In this document: positions 1 through 5,908 of the stretch, piece by piece
Position numbering within the stretch: position 1 is the first letter of the stretch
Layout: each line of letters begins with the position of its first letter
NCBI GenBank assembly: GCA_937954195.1
Contig: CALFYR010000665.1
Span: forward strand, 1 to 7,639
Direction of reading: 5' to 3'
DNA: 7,639 nucleotides
DNA from: an uncultured Dehalococcoidia bacterium
Lineage (GTDB): Bacteria > Chloroflexota > Dehalococcoidia > Tepidiformales > Tepidiformaceae
Program-made: the position numbers and the translations under genes
The notes under the pieces: model-generated
Told to the model about the DNA's origin: nothing
Databases searched by the model: none
What the model saw: the letters and a program-made list of their open reading frames with translations, nothing else

Positions 1-1383
1 AAGCCCCACGAGGCGGCCTTCGGCTTTCGCGCGGTCGCGCTCGGCCTTCAGGCCCTCCCAGTTCGCGTTCTTGAGGGCGAGGTCGAGTGCCTTCTCGTAG
101 TCACCCGAGTCATACACGGCGCCCATCTGGGTGGCAAAGGGGAACTGGTCGGGCTTGATGAAGTTCTTCCGCTTCACCTCTGCCGGGTCCATGTTCAGGT
201 GGCGGGCGACGATGTCCATGGCGCGTTCGACGAAGTAGGTGCCCTCCGGCCGTCCGGCGCCGCGGTAGGCGTCGGTGGGCATCTTGTTGGTGAAGACCTC
301 AGTCAGCTCGGCGCGGATGGCCGGGATGTCGTAGGTCCCGTTCAGCATGAGCATGGTGAGCGTGGGGATCGCCGCCGTGAGGATCATGTTGTAGGCGCCG
401 ATATCTGCGATGAGTCTGATCTTGAGGCCGGTGACGTTGCCGTCGTTCTTTACGCAGATGTCGACGTACGCGAGGACGTCGCGCCCGTGGATGGTCGCCA
501 TGAAGGCTTCCGAGCGGTCCTCGATCCACTTGAGCGGCTTGCCGAGTTTCTTCGAAAGCGCCGCCGCGACGTAGTCCTCGCCGTAGATGTTGATCTTGCA
601 GCCGAAGCCGCCGCCGACTTCGGGGGCGATTGCGCGGACCTGGTTATCCGGTGTTCCCGTGAGCGCGGCAACGAACGTCTTGAGGATGTGGGGGTTCTGG
701 GTGGAGCTCCAGATGGTCAGGTGGTCTTTGCCCGGCTCGTAGTGGGCGACCACGCCGCGGGGCTCCATCGCCGTCGGGGCGAGGCGGTGGTTCATCATCC
801 GCTGCGAAAGCGTGAAGTCGGCCTCCGCGAACGCTTTATCAACGGCCGTGTTGTCGACGGTGCCGGCGACCGGGTCGAAGCCCGTGCCGCCCGGGACGTA
901 GGGAACCGCAAGGTTGTTGGCGAAGGCTTCGTGAATGACCGTCGGCTGACCGGTCATCGCCAGTTCGGGGTCGATGACGGCCGGGAGCGGGTCGTATTCG
1001 ATGATGATGGCGTCGGCGGCATCGCGGGCGAGATAGCGGTCCGAGGCGACGACGACGGCCACCGGTTCGCCCTGGTAACGCACCGTATCAGTCGCAACCG
1101 AATAGTGGTCCGGCGATGGGAAGGGAGTCCCGATGGGCATTGGCGGCAGGAACTCGGCCAGCTGCTTGCCGGTGATGACGAGTTCGACGCCGGGCATGGA
1201 CTCGGCTTCGGAGGTATCGATGCTGAGGATCTTCCCGTGCGCGATATCGCTCCGTTTGAAGGCAAGGTGGAGCATGCCGGGGAGCTTGATGTCATCGACG
1301 TAGGTGGCGCGGCCCTGGATGAGGCGCGGGTCTTCGCGGCGCTTCACGCGCTCGCCGATCATCTTGGGAGTGACGACTGCCAT
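1..1383 (-). CDS. coxL: Form II CO-dehydrogenase-like molybdopterin-binding large subunit (partial, C-terminus off left edge)
   Basis: This is the catalytic Mo/molybdopterin cytosine dinucleotide subunit of a xanthine-oxidase-family hydroxylase. From the ATG at 1383-1381 the frame is open without a stop to the left edge, giving 461 residues of a family usually about 770-800 long. The N-terminus shows the family opening ERVKRREDPRLIQG followed by YVDDI (about residues 11-32). Later motifs are YQGEPVAVVVA (about 103-113), AMEPRG (about 205-210), STQNPH (about 227-232) and the cofactor loop GGGFGCK (257-263). The active-site loop reads AYRGAGR at residues 372-378 (bases 250-270). Proven CO dehydrogenases (form I) carry AYRCSFR with a Cu-binding cysteine, so this is form II and the substrate is not established. 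The start lies 6 bases after the coxS stop, with AAGGGG upstream as a likely ribosome site. It is the third gene of the coxG-coxS-coxL operon. Confidence 0.93.
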   Translation of the reverse strand, partial: MAVVTPKMIGERVKRREDPRLIQGRATYVDDIKLPGMLHLAFKRSDIAHGKILSIDTSEAESMPGVELVITGKQLAEFLPPMPIGTPFPSPDHYSVATDTVRYQGEPVAVVVASDRYLARDAADAIIIEYDPLPAVIDPELAMTGQPTVIHEAFANNLAVPYVPGGTGFDPVAGTVDNTAVDKAFAEADFTLSQRMMNHRLAPTAMEPRGVVAHYEPGKDHLTIWSSTQNPHILKTFVAALTGTPDNQVRAIAPEVGGGFGCKINIYGEDYVAAALSKKLGKPLKWIEDRSEAFMATIHGRDVLAYVDICVKNDGNVTGLKIRLIADIGAYNMILTAAIPTLTMLMLNGTYDIPAIRAELTEVFTNKMPTDAYRGAGRPEGTYFVERAMDIVARHLNMDPAEVKRKNFIKPDQFPFATQMGAVYDSGDYEKALDLALKNANWEGLKAERDRAKAEGRLVGL

Positions 1384-1389
1384 GATTGC

Positions 1390-1860
1390 CTACCCCTTGT
1401 TCGCCGCGTACTTGATGGCGTTGACGATGTGCTGATAGCCGGTGCAACGGCAGAAGTTGCCCTGGATGCCCTCGCGGATTTCCTGCTCGCTCGGGTTCGG
1501 GTTGCCATTGAGAAGGTGGATGCCCGACATGATCATGCCCGGCGTGCAGTAGCCGCACTGGAGGCCGTGTTCCTCCCAGAAACCTTCCTGGACCGGATGG
1601 AGTTCGCCGCCAGCGCCCACGCCTTCAATTGTGGTCACTGACGAGCCGTCGGCCTGTACGGCGAAGACGGTGCACGACTTCGCGCTCGCACCATCGATCA
1701 GCACGGTGCAGGCTCCACACTGGGTGGTATCGCAGCCGATGTGCGTACCGGTGAGGCCGAGTTGCTCGCGCAGGAAGTGCACGAGCAGGGTGCGCGGGGC
1801 GACCTCCGCTTCCTGGGGGACGCCGTTGACGTTGATGTTGACCGGGATTTGCTCTGCCAC
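1390..1860 (-). CDS. coxS: Molybdenum hydroxylase small subunit, two [2Fe-2S] clusters
   Basis: This 156-residue protein is the electron-transfer subunit of the CO-dehydrogenase/xanthine-dehydrogenase family. It passes electrons from the Mo site of CoxL towards the FAD subunit. The N-terminal plant-ferredoxin-like domain has cysteines 43, 48, 51 and 63 (CDTTQCGAC...C). The C-terminal helical domain has cysteines 102, 105, 137 and 139 (CGYC...CRC). All eight cluster ligands are present, and length and layout match the family. The start is GTG at 1860-1858, chosen because AAGGAGG lies 7 bases upstream and the protein then begins with the typical short lead before the VNGV strand. It lies 43 bases after the coxG stop and 6 bases before the coxL start, so it is the middle gene of the operon. 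The order S then L is typical of form II clusters, in which coxM usually follows coxL. Confidence 0.95.
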   Translation of the reverse strand: MAEQIPVNINVNGVPQEAEVAPRTLLVHFLREQLGLTGTHIGCDTTQCGACTVLIDGASAKSCTVFAVQADGSSVTTIEGVGAGGELHPVQEGFWEEHGLQCGYCTPGMIMSGIHLLNGNPNPSEQEIREGIQGNFCRCTGYQHIVNAIKYAANKG

Positions 1861-1867
1861 GAATGGC

Positions 1868-1874
1868 CCTCCTT
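1868..1874 (-). promoter_or_regulatory. Ribosome binding site deciding the GTG start of coxS
   Basis: On the minus strand the sequence AAGGAGG stands 7 bases before GTG at 1860. It is a near-perfect Shine-Dalgarno match and no nearby in-frame ATG competes with it. It supports a non-ATG start for coxS. Confidence 0.75.
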
Positions 1875-1903
1875 CTCCTGTTCGAACCTGTTCGCCGTTG
1901 CAG

Positions 1904-2350
1904 CTACGGCGTTCGTTGCTCCACCTGTTTCTCCATTGCCTTGAAGAACTGGCCGATCATGAGCTTCGCCGCTCCCCCGAGGAGCCGGCTGCCAAGGCGC
2001 GCGATAGCGCCCTGGGCTTTCACGTCGCCGGTGTATTTCACCAGCGTCCCCGAGCCGTCATCCGTGAGCACCATTGAGGCATCGCCCTGGACACTGCCGG
2101 GTTTGCCACTGCCGGTGACGATGAGGCGGTACGACTCGTTCTCAACCGGCTCGGCGACCATGACGTTGCCGCTGTAGGTGCCCTTGATCGCCGAGATGCC
2201 GACTTTGATCGTCAGGTCGTACGACGCGGGTGCGACCTCTTCGAACTTTTCGCAGCCGGGCATGGATGCTTGAAGCGCGCCCGGATCGAGGAGCGCCTCG
2301 TAGACGACGGACCGGGGGGCCGCGAAACGGTGCTCGCCAGAAATTTCCAT
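1904..2350 (-). CDS. coxG: CoxG-like SRPBCC-fold protein
   Basis: This 148-residue member of the CoxG branch of the START/SRPBCC superfamily has the family signatures F.AP...VYEALLDP near the N-terminus (about residues 9-23), then MPGCE (30-34) and a [12 protein letters not shown] strand pair (about 50-61). The central part is [15 protein letters not shown]. The C-terminus is amphipathic and ends in [11 protein letters not shown]. CoxG proteins accompany Mo-CO dehydrogenases, and membrane attachment or quinone delivery has been proposed for them. This copy has no hydrophobic C-terminal tail, unlike the longer CoxG (about 200 residues) of proven CO oxidisers, so if it helps at the membrane it must do so differently. 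The ATG at 2350 is preceded by GGAGG 4 bases upstream. It is the first gene of the leftward operon, and its promoter should lie in 2351-2483. Confidence 0.88.
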   Translation of the reverse strand: MEISGEHRFAAPRSVVYEALLDPGALQASMPGCEKFEEVAPASYDLTIKVGISAIKGTYSGNVMVAEPVENESYRLIVTGSGKPGSVQGDASMVLTDDGSGTLVKYTGDVKAQGAIARLGSRLLGGAAKLMIGQFFKAMEKQVEQRTP

Positions 2351-2483
2351 GAATCCTCCGGAAGTATCTGAGGACGCGGAGTCTACTCTGCCCGGTCAAG
2401 GTTGCGAATGGCCGTTCATCCAGTTGGTGGTGGCGCGCTTACGAGCGACAGCCGGTAAGGTTCGGGCCGGGTAAGGAGGGCCA
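2351..2483. other. Divergent intergenic region between the cox operon and the amidohydrolase gene
   Basis: This 133-base stretch must hold the leftward promoter for coxG and the rightward promoter for the amidohydrolase. Near its right end the motif GCCGG(G)TAAGG occurs twice (2451-2460 and 2466-2476). The second copy forms the amidohydrolase ribosome site TAAGGAGG (2472-2479), 4 bases before the ATG. No strong rightward -35/-10 pair or long dyad was seen. Confidence 0.5.
2380..2408 (-). promoter_or_regulatory. Possible promoter of the coxG-coxS-coxL operon
   Basis: Read leftwards, TTCGCA (2408-2403) and TAGACT (2385-2380) are separated by 17 bases. Each matches 4 of 6 bases of the sigma-70-type consensus. 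The predicted transcript would have a short leader of about 20-25 bases before the coxG start. The match is weak in a GC-rich genome and rests only on spacing and position. TTGACC at 2399-2394 is a better -35 hexamer but has no well-spaced -10 partner. Confidence 0.2.
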
Positions 2484-3272
2484 ATGCTTCGCGTCGATGC
2501 TCATGTGCACGGGTTTCCTGACCGGCTGGCCGAACGGGTGCGAGCCGCCCTGAACGGGAGCGGCATGCTTACGGGGGGTGTGCTCGTTGGCGACGTGGCG
2601 CGGCGAGTTGAAGCCGCAGGCTTCGATGGCGCGTGGATGTTGCCGTATGCCCACCGGGCCGGCGTGGCGGCCGATGTGAACGAGTGGTCGGCGACCGAGG
2701 TTACGAAGTACTCCAACCTGGTGCCCGGCTCGACGTTTCACCCGGATGACGCCGACCTTGAGGCTCTTGTGCGGCGGGCACTCGTGGTACTGCGCTTGAA
2801 GGTGGTGAAGCTGCACTGTTCGGTCGGGAACTTCAGCGTCGATGATCCACGTCTCGAACCGCTCTGGCGGATTGCCGCTGATGAAGGCGTGCCAGTGACC
2901 GTGCATGCCGGCCGTGAATCGCCCGGGATAGCGGCGGCGCACGAAGTCGAGCGGCTCGAGAGCGTGCTTTCTGCCCACCCGAACCTGAAGTTCGTGCTGG
3001 CGCATAGCGGGCTACCGGAACTTGAGACAACAGTCGGGCTGATGCGGCGCTACCCGAACCTCCATGGCGACCTGACGCCCGTCTGGCAACAACCGGTCCC
3101 CGTGACTCCGGATCTGCTTGCCGAATTCCAGGGCCGCTTCCTGTTCGGGAGCGACGCGCCGAACTGCCCGACGCCAGCCGATGAGCTGGCCGAACGGTTC
3201 GACGGGATGGGGCTGGAGGAACCGGTCCTGGCTTCGCTGATGGGCGGGACTGCCCAACGCCTCACCGGATGA
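2484..3272 (+). CDS. Amidohydrolase family (amidohydrolase-2-like) metal-dependent TIM-barrel protein
   Basis: This 262-residue protein has the ordered metal-site signatures of the amidohydrolase superfamily. These are HVH at residues 7-9 on strand 1, the KLH segment with K109, VHAG with H141, LAHSG with H174, and LFGSDAP with D224 on strand 8. The pattern fits the Amidohydro_2 group (decarboxylases such as ACMSD, lactonases and dicarboxylate hydrolases), which includes many uncharacterised members. It is at the short end for that group but begins and ends where expected, so it looks complete. No signal peptide is seen, so it should be cytoplasmic. The ATG is preceded by TAAGGAGG at 4 bases spacing. 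It is divergent from the cox operon. A joint catabolic role is possible but rests only on position. The substrate cannot be named. Confidence 0.9.
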   Translation: MLRVDAHVHGFPDRLAERVRAALNGSGMLTGGVLVGDVARRVEAAGFDGAWMLPYAHRAGVAADVNEWSATEVTKYSNLVPGSTFHPDDADLEALVRRALVVLRLKVVKLHCSVGNFSVDDPRLEPLWRIAADEGVPVTVHAGRESPGIAAAHEVERLESVLSAHPNLKFVLAHSGLPELETTVGLMRRYPNLHGDLTPVWQQPVPVTPDLLAEFQGRFLFGSDAPNCPTPADELAERFDGMGLEEPVLASLMGGTAQRLTG

Positions 3273-3382
3273 CTCTTGCGCCCGTGTGCCGGTTCGGAGC
3301 CCGGCCATAACGGGGGCGTTGCAACTGCCCCAATCCGGACGGCCGCTGAGGTAGGTTGGAGGAAGAGAAGGAGAAGCCCCCA
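3273..3382. other. Intergenic region before the PRC-barrel gene
   Basis: This 110-base spacer lies between two rightward genes. It holds the purine-rich ribosome site of the PRC-barrel gene at its right end. Only a weak 5-bp GCCGG/CCGGC stem was noticed and no convincing terminator or promoter, so it does not show whether the two genes share a transcript. Confidence 0.4.
3368..3373 (+). promoter_or_regulatory. Ribosome binding site deciding the ATG start of the PRC-barrel gene
   Basis: AAGGAG stands 9 bases before the ATG at 3383. An upstream in-frame TTG at 3356 would place this purine-rich tract inside the coding region as MEEEKEKPP, which is better read as a leader. The ATG is therefore preferred. 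Confidence 0.7.
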
Positions 3383-3895
3383 ATGACTACCCTGAAATCC
3401 CTCACGAAGAAGCCCGTCTACGACGTCGAGAGCGGAGTGGTGGTAGGCAAACCAGAAGACGTCCTGGTCGATCCGAAGAAGCACCGCATCGGCCTCATCG
3501 TCCTCTCGTACGGCGAACTCCCCGAAACCTCTGTTGTTTGTGATGTTTCGGCGGTGGGCCAATTCGGCAACGACTCGCTGACGATCCCGAGCCTGGAGAA
3601 GCTCCACCTGGCCGTACACGACAAGTCTTCGCTCGACGAATTGGCACGCGGCATCTCGCTGCGCAAGCGGACCGTGATGACGCCCGACGGCAAGACGCTC
3701 GGGAAGATCGTCCAGACGGAGATCGACAACGAAGGCAACGTGATTACCTATCGGCTCCGGAGGCCGCGGTTTGGGATGCTCCGCCCGACGTTCGCGATGA
3801 AGCCCGAAGAAATTTCCCGGCTGGGTGATGGAGTCATCATCGCCGGTAAGGGAATGGGCCGCGGCGCACCTCGAAAGCCCGCCGCGGCGAACTGA
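3383..3895 (+). CDS. PRC-barrel domain protein (two PRC-like halves)
   Basis: This 170-residue soluble protein appears to be built from two PRC-barrel-like beta domains. The first (about residues 5-75) has the typical start KPVYDVESGVVVGKPEDVLVDPKKHRIGLIV. The second (about 92-155) begins KRTVMTPDGKTLGKIVQTEID and ends in VIIAGKG. PRC-barrel domains occur in the photosynthetic reaction-centre H subunit, in RimM and in many small stress- or sporulation-associated proteins, where they mostly mediate protein contacts. Nothing here links it to photosynthesis or ribosome assembly. The C-terminal tail (GRGAPRKPAAAN) is short, basic and probably unstructured. It is likely a single-gene unit or the end of a rightward transcript, because a hairpin follows 6 bases after its stop and the next gene is convergent. 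Its function is unknown. Confidence 0.87.
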   Translation: MTTLKSLTKKPVYDVESGVVVGKPEDVLVDPKKHRIGLIVLSYGELPETSVVCDVSAVGQFGNDSLTIPSLEKLHLAVHDKSSLDELARGISLRKRTVMTPDGKTLGKIVQTEIDNEGNVITYRLRRPRFGMLRPTFAMKPEEISRLGDGVIIAGKGMGRGAPRKPAAAN

Positions 3896-3901
3896 CAGAC
3901 T

Positions 3902-3927
3902 ATCGCCCGGCCGCAAGGCCGGGCGAT
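3902..3927 (+). terminator. GC-rich hairpin, probable intrinsic terminator between convergent genes
   Basis: ATCGCCCGGCC, loop GCAA, then GGCCGGGCGAT form a perfect 11-bp stem closed by a GNRA-type tetraloop. TTGGTCTT follows on the plus strand. It begins 6 bases after the PRC-barrel stop and ends 11 bases before the stop of the convergent gene at 3939. The T-tract is short and interrupted on the plus strand and absent on the minus strand. It is best for rightward transcripts but could act in both directions. Confidence 0.75.
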
Positions 3928-3938
3928 TTGGTCTTCAG

Positions 3939-4688
3939 CTACAGGCGTTCGACGGCCGCGAGCGGCGGCTTGTCCGGGTCCACCAGGTAGCGCAGTTCGG
4001 GCATCATGATGTCGGCGACGCAGCACGAGGCTGAGACGGGGTGGTTGAGTTCGGCCCCATCGAGGCGCCACGCAGCAGCATCGAACGCTTCGATCTGCGG
4101 CTGACCACGGTCAGCCGCCTTGAATGTGTAGTCCGGGTCGACCTGGATGAGGCGGAGCTGTTCCGTGCCGTCCCGGGTGATGCGCGCAAGGTTCAGGCTG
4201 GCCAGGTACTGCACGTCGTTCCCACTTATCGGCTCAGGGTTCAGGAGCGTCATGGTGAGGATCTCCCGGGAGCCATGAATGACCGAAGCGTGGATGCGGT
4301 CGTACCGCTTTTCGAGACGGCACTCGCCGACCTCCACCGGATAGCCCCAGCGATTGGCGAGTTCGCGGGCAGCTTCGGGCGTGCTGACATAGGCCTGCAG
4401 CAGCAGACCTCGGGGACGCGCGCCTGAACGGGCTCCGACACGGACTTCGCCGAGCACAAAGGCGCCGACCGGACTTTCCGGGAAGCTGGTGACCGTGAAT
4501 ACGAGCGTCGGGGGAATCGTGGGGTGGAGAGCCGGCGGAATGAGCGACTGCATGGCCGTCGCATCGATTTCGTACATGAGCTGCAGGATGCGTGCGTTCG
4601 GCAGCTCCCAGCGGTCAACCTGGAGCGACGGCACGACGGGCGCGGCCGAAGCCAGGGTGGAGAGGCTACGCGTACCGACGAGTGGCAT
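3939..4688 (-). CDS. Acetoacetate decarboxylase-like family protein lacking the Schiff-base lysines
   Basis: This 249-residue protein resembles the acetoacetate decarboxylase (ADC) superfamily. It has an early conserved region with IPPALHP (about residues 50-56). This is followed by a strand with GAFVLGEVRVGA (about 75-86), QAYVSTPEAAREL (about 98-110) and the loop WGYPVEVGE (114-122). In true ADC the equivalent loop is YPKK, where one lysine forms the Schiff base and the other tunes its pKa. Here both positions read V118 and E119, so classical decarboxylation is unlikely. Length fits the family and no frameshift is apparent. The ATG at 4688 overlaps the TGA of the upstream oxidoreductase by one base (TGATG), with GGAGGT just before it, so translation is probably coupled. 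It may act on, or bind, a small carbonyl or acid compound handled by that oxidoreductase, but this is inference. The family call is fairly sure, the activity is not. Confidence 0.8.
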   Translation of the reverse strand: MPLVGTRSLSTLASAAPVVPSLQVDRWELPNARILQLMYEIDATAMQSLIPPALHPTIPPTLVFTVTSFPESPVGAFVLGEVRVGARSGARPRGLLLQAYVSTPEAARELANRWGYPVEVGECRLEKRYDRIHASVIHGSREILTMTLLNPEPISGNDVQYLASLNLARITRDGTEQLRLIQVDPDYTFKAADRGQPQIEAFDAAAWRLDGAELNHPVSASCCVADIMMPELRYLVDPDKPPLAAVERL

Positions 4689-5794
4689 CAGTTACCTCCA
4701 CCGACGGCGGCGAGTTCGCCTTTTTGGGCGAAGTGCGGCATCACTTCCTTGGCGAAGAGGCGCATGCTGGCCAGCACCTCTTCCTGAGGGACCGTCTCTA
4801 CCGCGTTGAGGAGGAAGTTGATGCGGTCCACACCGACGGCTTCCCACTTCTTAATGACTTCGATGATGCGGTCCGGGTTCCCGATGCAGAGCCCTTCCGG
4901 GATCTGGCCTTCCGGTGAGCTGGTGGCTTCGCGGCGGAGCGCGGGGAGCAGGCCGAGGTTCGGGTACGAGCGCGTCGGGTAGGCCTGGCGGGCGGCGAGC
5001 AGCTGTTCGGCCAGGTAGTTGAACGTCCCCGCGAGCCGCTGACCGGTGCGGGCGCCGTACATGTTGTCTTCGTTGCAGAACAGGAAGTTGACGGTGTTGA
5101 CCTGCTCGTTCACGAACGAGCCAACGGGGTCGCAGTACTTAATGCGGCGCCGGTATTCGGCGATTTTCTTTTCCTGCTCCGCGAAGCCGCCAAAGGTGAG
5201 GCCGAGGCTGCCCATGCCGCGGTCGGCGGCGTCGAGTTCGGTGCCGGGGCTGGTGACCGCCACCCACATCGGCGGGTGCGGCTTTTGATAGGGCTTCGGG
5301 AGGATGGTTCGCTGCGGCATGCTGAAGGCGCGGCCTTCGTAGCTGAACCGCTCCTGGGTCCACATCTTCGGGATGATGCGCGTCCATTCGTCCCAGGTTT
5401 TCTTCGTCTCGTCCGGGTCAGCGCCAAACCCGCCGAGCTCGGTCCACGTGGCCGAGCGCCCGGTGCCGAATTCAAGGCGCCCGCCGGAGACGAGATCCAT
5501 CGTCGCGGCGACCTCGGCGGCCTTAATTGGGTTGTTGAACTGCGGGACGCAGACGACGATGCCACGGCCAATGCGGATGTTCTTGGTCTGCATCGCACAG
5601 GCCGTGAGGAAGATCTCGGGGGCCGAGCAGTGGCTGTATTCCTCGAGGAAGTGGTGTTCGACGGCCCACACCTGGTCGAATCCGAGCTCATCGGCGAGGC
5701 GGACCTGTTCCAGGCAGTTCTGATAGACCTTGTATTCGGTGTCGGCCTCCCATGGCCGCGGGACGGAAATCTCGTAAAAGATGCCGAATTTCAA
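4688..5794 (-). CDS. LLM-class (bacterial luciferase-like) flavin-dependent oxidoreductase
   Basis: This 368-residue TIM-barrel protein belongs to the luciferase-like monooxygenase family, which uses reduced FMN or F420. Visible family segments include the N-terminal strand KFGIFYE, ADELGFDQVWAVEHHF with EHH at 46-48, and HCSAPEIFL (55-63). They continue with IRIGRGIVV (74-81 region), AATMDLVSGGRLEFGTGR (about 96-113), ELGGFGADPDE and LPKPYQKPHPPMWVA (about 165-179). The C-terminal segment VGVDRINFLLNAVE is also typical. Length is normal for the group. The start is TTG at 5794, because GGAGGGG stands 5 bases upstream and the family begins exactly there with (M)KFGIF. A longer reading from GTG at 5881 would add 29 low-quality residues. 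The stop overlaps the start of the ADC-like gene. A flavin reductase is not seen nearby and the substrate is unknown. Confidence 0.92.
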   Translation of the reverse strand: MKFGIFYEISVPRPWEADTEYKVYQNCLEQVRLADELGFDQVWAVEHHFLEEYSHCSAPEIFLTACAMQTKNIRIGRGIVVCVPQFNNPIKAAEVAATMDLVSGGRLEFGTGRSATWTELGGFGADPDETKKTWDEWTRIIPKMWTQERFSYEGRAFSMPQRTILPKPYQKPHPPMWVAVTSPGTELDAADRGMGSLGLTFGGFAEQEKKIAEYRRRIKYCDPVGSFVNEQVNTVNFLFCNEDNMYGARTGQRLAGTFNYLAEQLLAARQAYPTRSYPNLGLLPALRREATSSPEGQIPEGLCIGNPDRIIEVIKKWEAVGVDRINFLLNAVETVPQEEVLASMRLFAKEVMPHFAQKGELAAVGGGN

Positions 5795-5799
5795 ACTCG

Positions 5800-5806
5800 C
5801 CCCTCC
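5800..5806 (-). promoter_or_regulatory. Ribosome binding site deciding the TTG start of the LLM oxidoreductase
   Basis: GGAGGGG on the minus strand lies 5 bases before TTG at 5794. The strength of this site, and the family N-terminus starting at the next codon, outweigh the upstream in-frame GTG at 5881. Confidence 0.75.
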
Positions 5807-5810
5807 GGGT

Positions 5811-5828
5811 GCATGCGCTGCCGCATGC
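5811..5828. repeat. 18-bp perfect dyad (possible operator or leader hairpin) upstream of the LLM gene
   Basis: GCATGCG, spacer CTGC, then CGCATGC form a perfect 7-bp inverted repeat. It lies 4 bases upstream of the oxidoreductase ribosome site and 16 bases upstream of its start codon. It could be the binding site of a dimeric repressor or a leader hairpin influencing ribosome access. No regulator gene is visible in the window. A 7-bp dyad can occur by chance in GC-rich DNA, so only its position makes it notable. Confidence 0.45.
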
Positions 5829-5908
5829 CGAATTGCGAGGGCCGAATGCTGGAGTGGCCCAGCGCGGGGGGACTGTAGCACAGCAGGGGGAGGGCTGCGC
5901 GAGTGGGT

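Noticed and set aside
199..1641. A 480-codon plus-strand open frame
   Set aside because: It is codon-aligned antisense to coxL and coxS, which carry unmistakable family motifs. Its translation is rich in R, D, G and V with no recognisable domain, as expected from a GC-rich antisense frame.
2439..3005. A 188-codon minus-strand frame opposite the amidohydrolase
   Set aside because: It is the antisense shadow of a gene with intact metal-ligand motifs.
3356..3382. 9-residue extension of the PRC-barrel protein from TTG 3356
   Set aside because: The codons are the purine-rich ribosome site itself. ATG 3383 is well spaced from it.
3273..3382. Possible terminator or promoter between the amidohydrolase and PRC-barrel genes
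   Set aside because: Only a 5-bp stem and no T-tract or well-spaced hexamers were found.
3050..3916. A 288-codon minus-strand frame opposite the amidohydrolase and PRC-barrel genes
   Set aside because: It spans the ends of two well-supported plus-strand genes and shows no domain pattern.
5276..5878. A 200-codon plus-strand frame opposite the LLM gene
   Set aside because: It is antisense to a conserved luciferase-like protein and has no recognisable motifs.
5795..5881. 29-residue N-terminal extension of the LLM oxidoreductase from GTG 5881
   Set aside because: The extension includes the dyad and the ribosome site, and the family N-terminus begins at TTG 5794.
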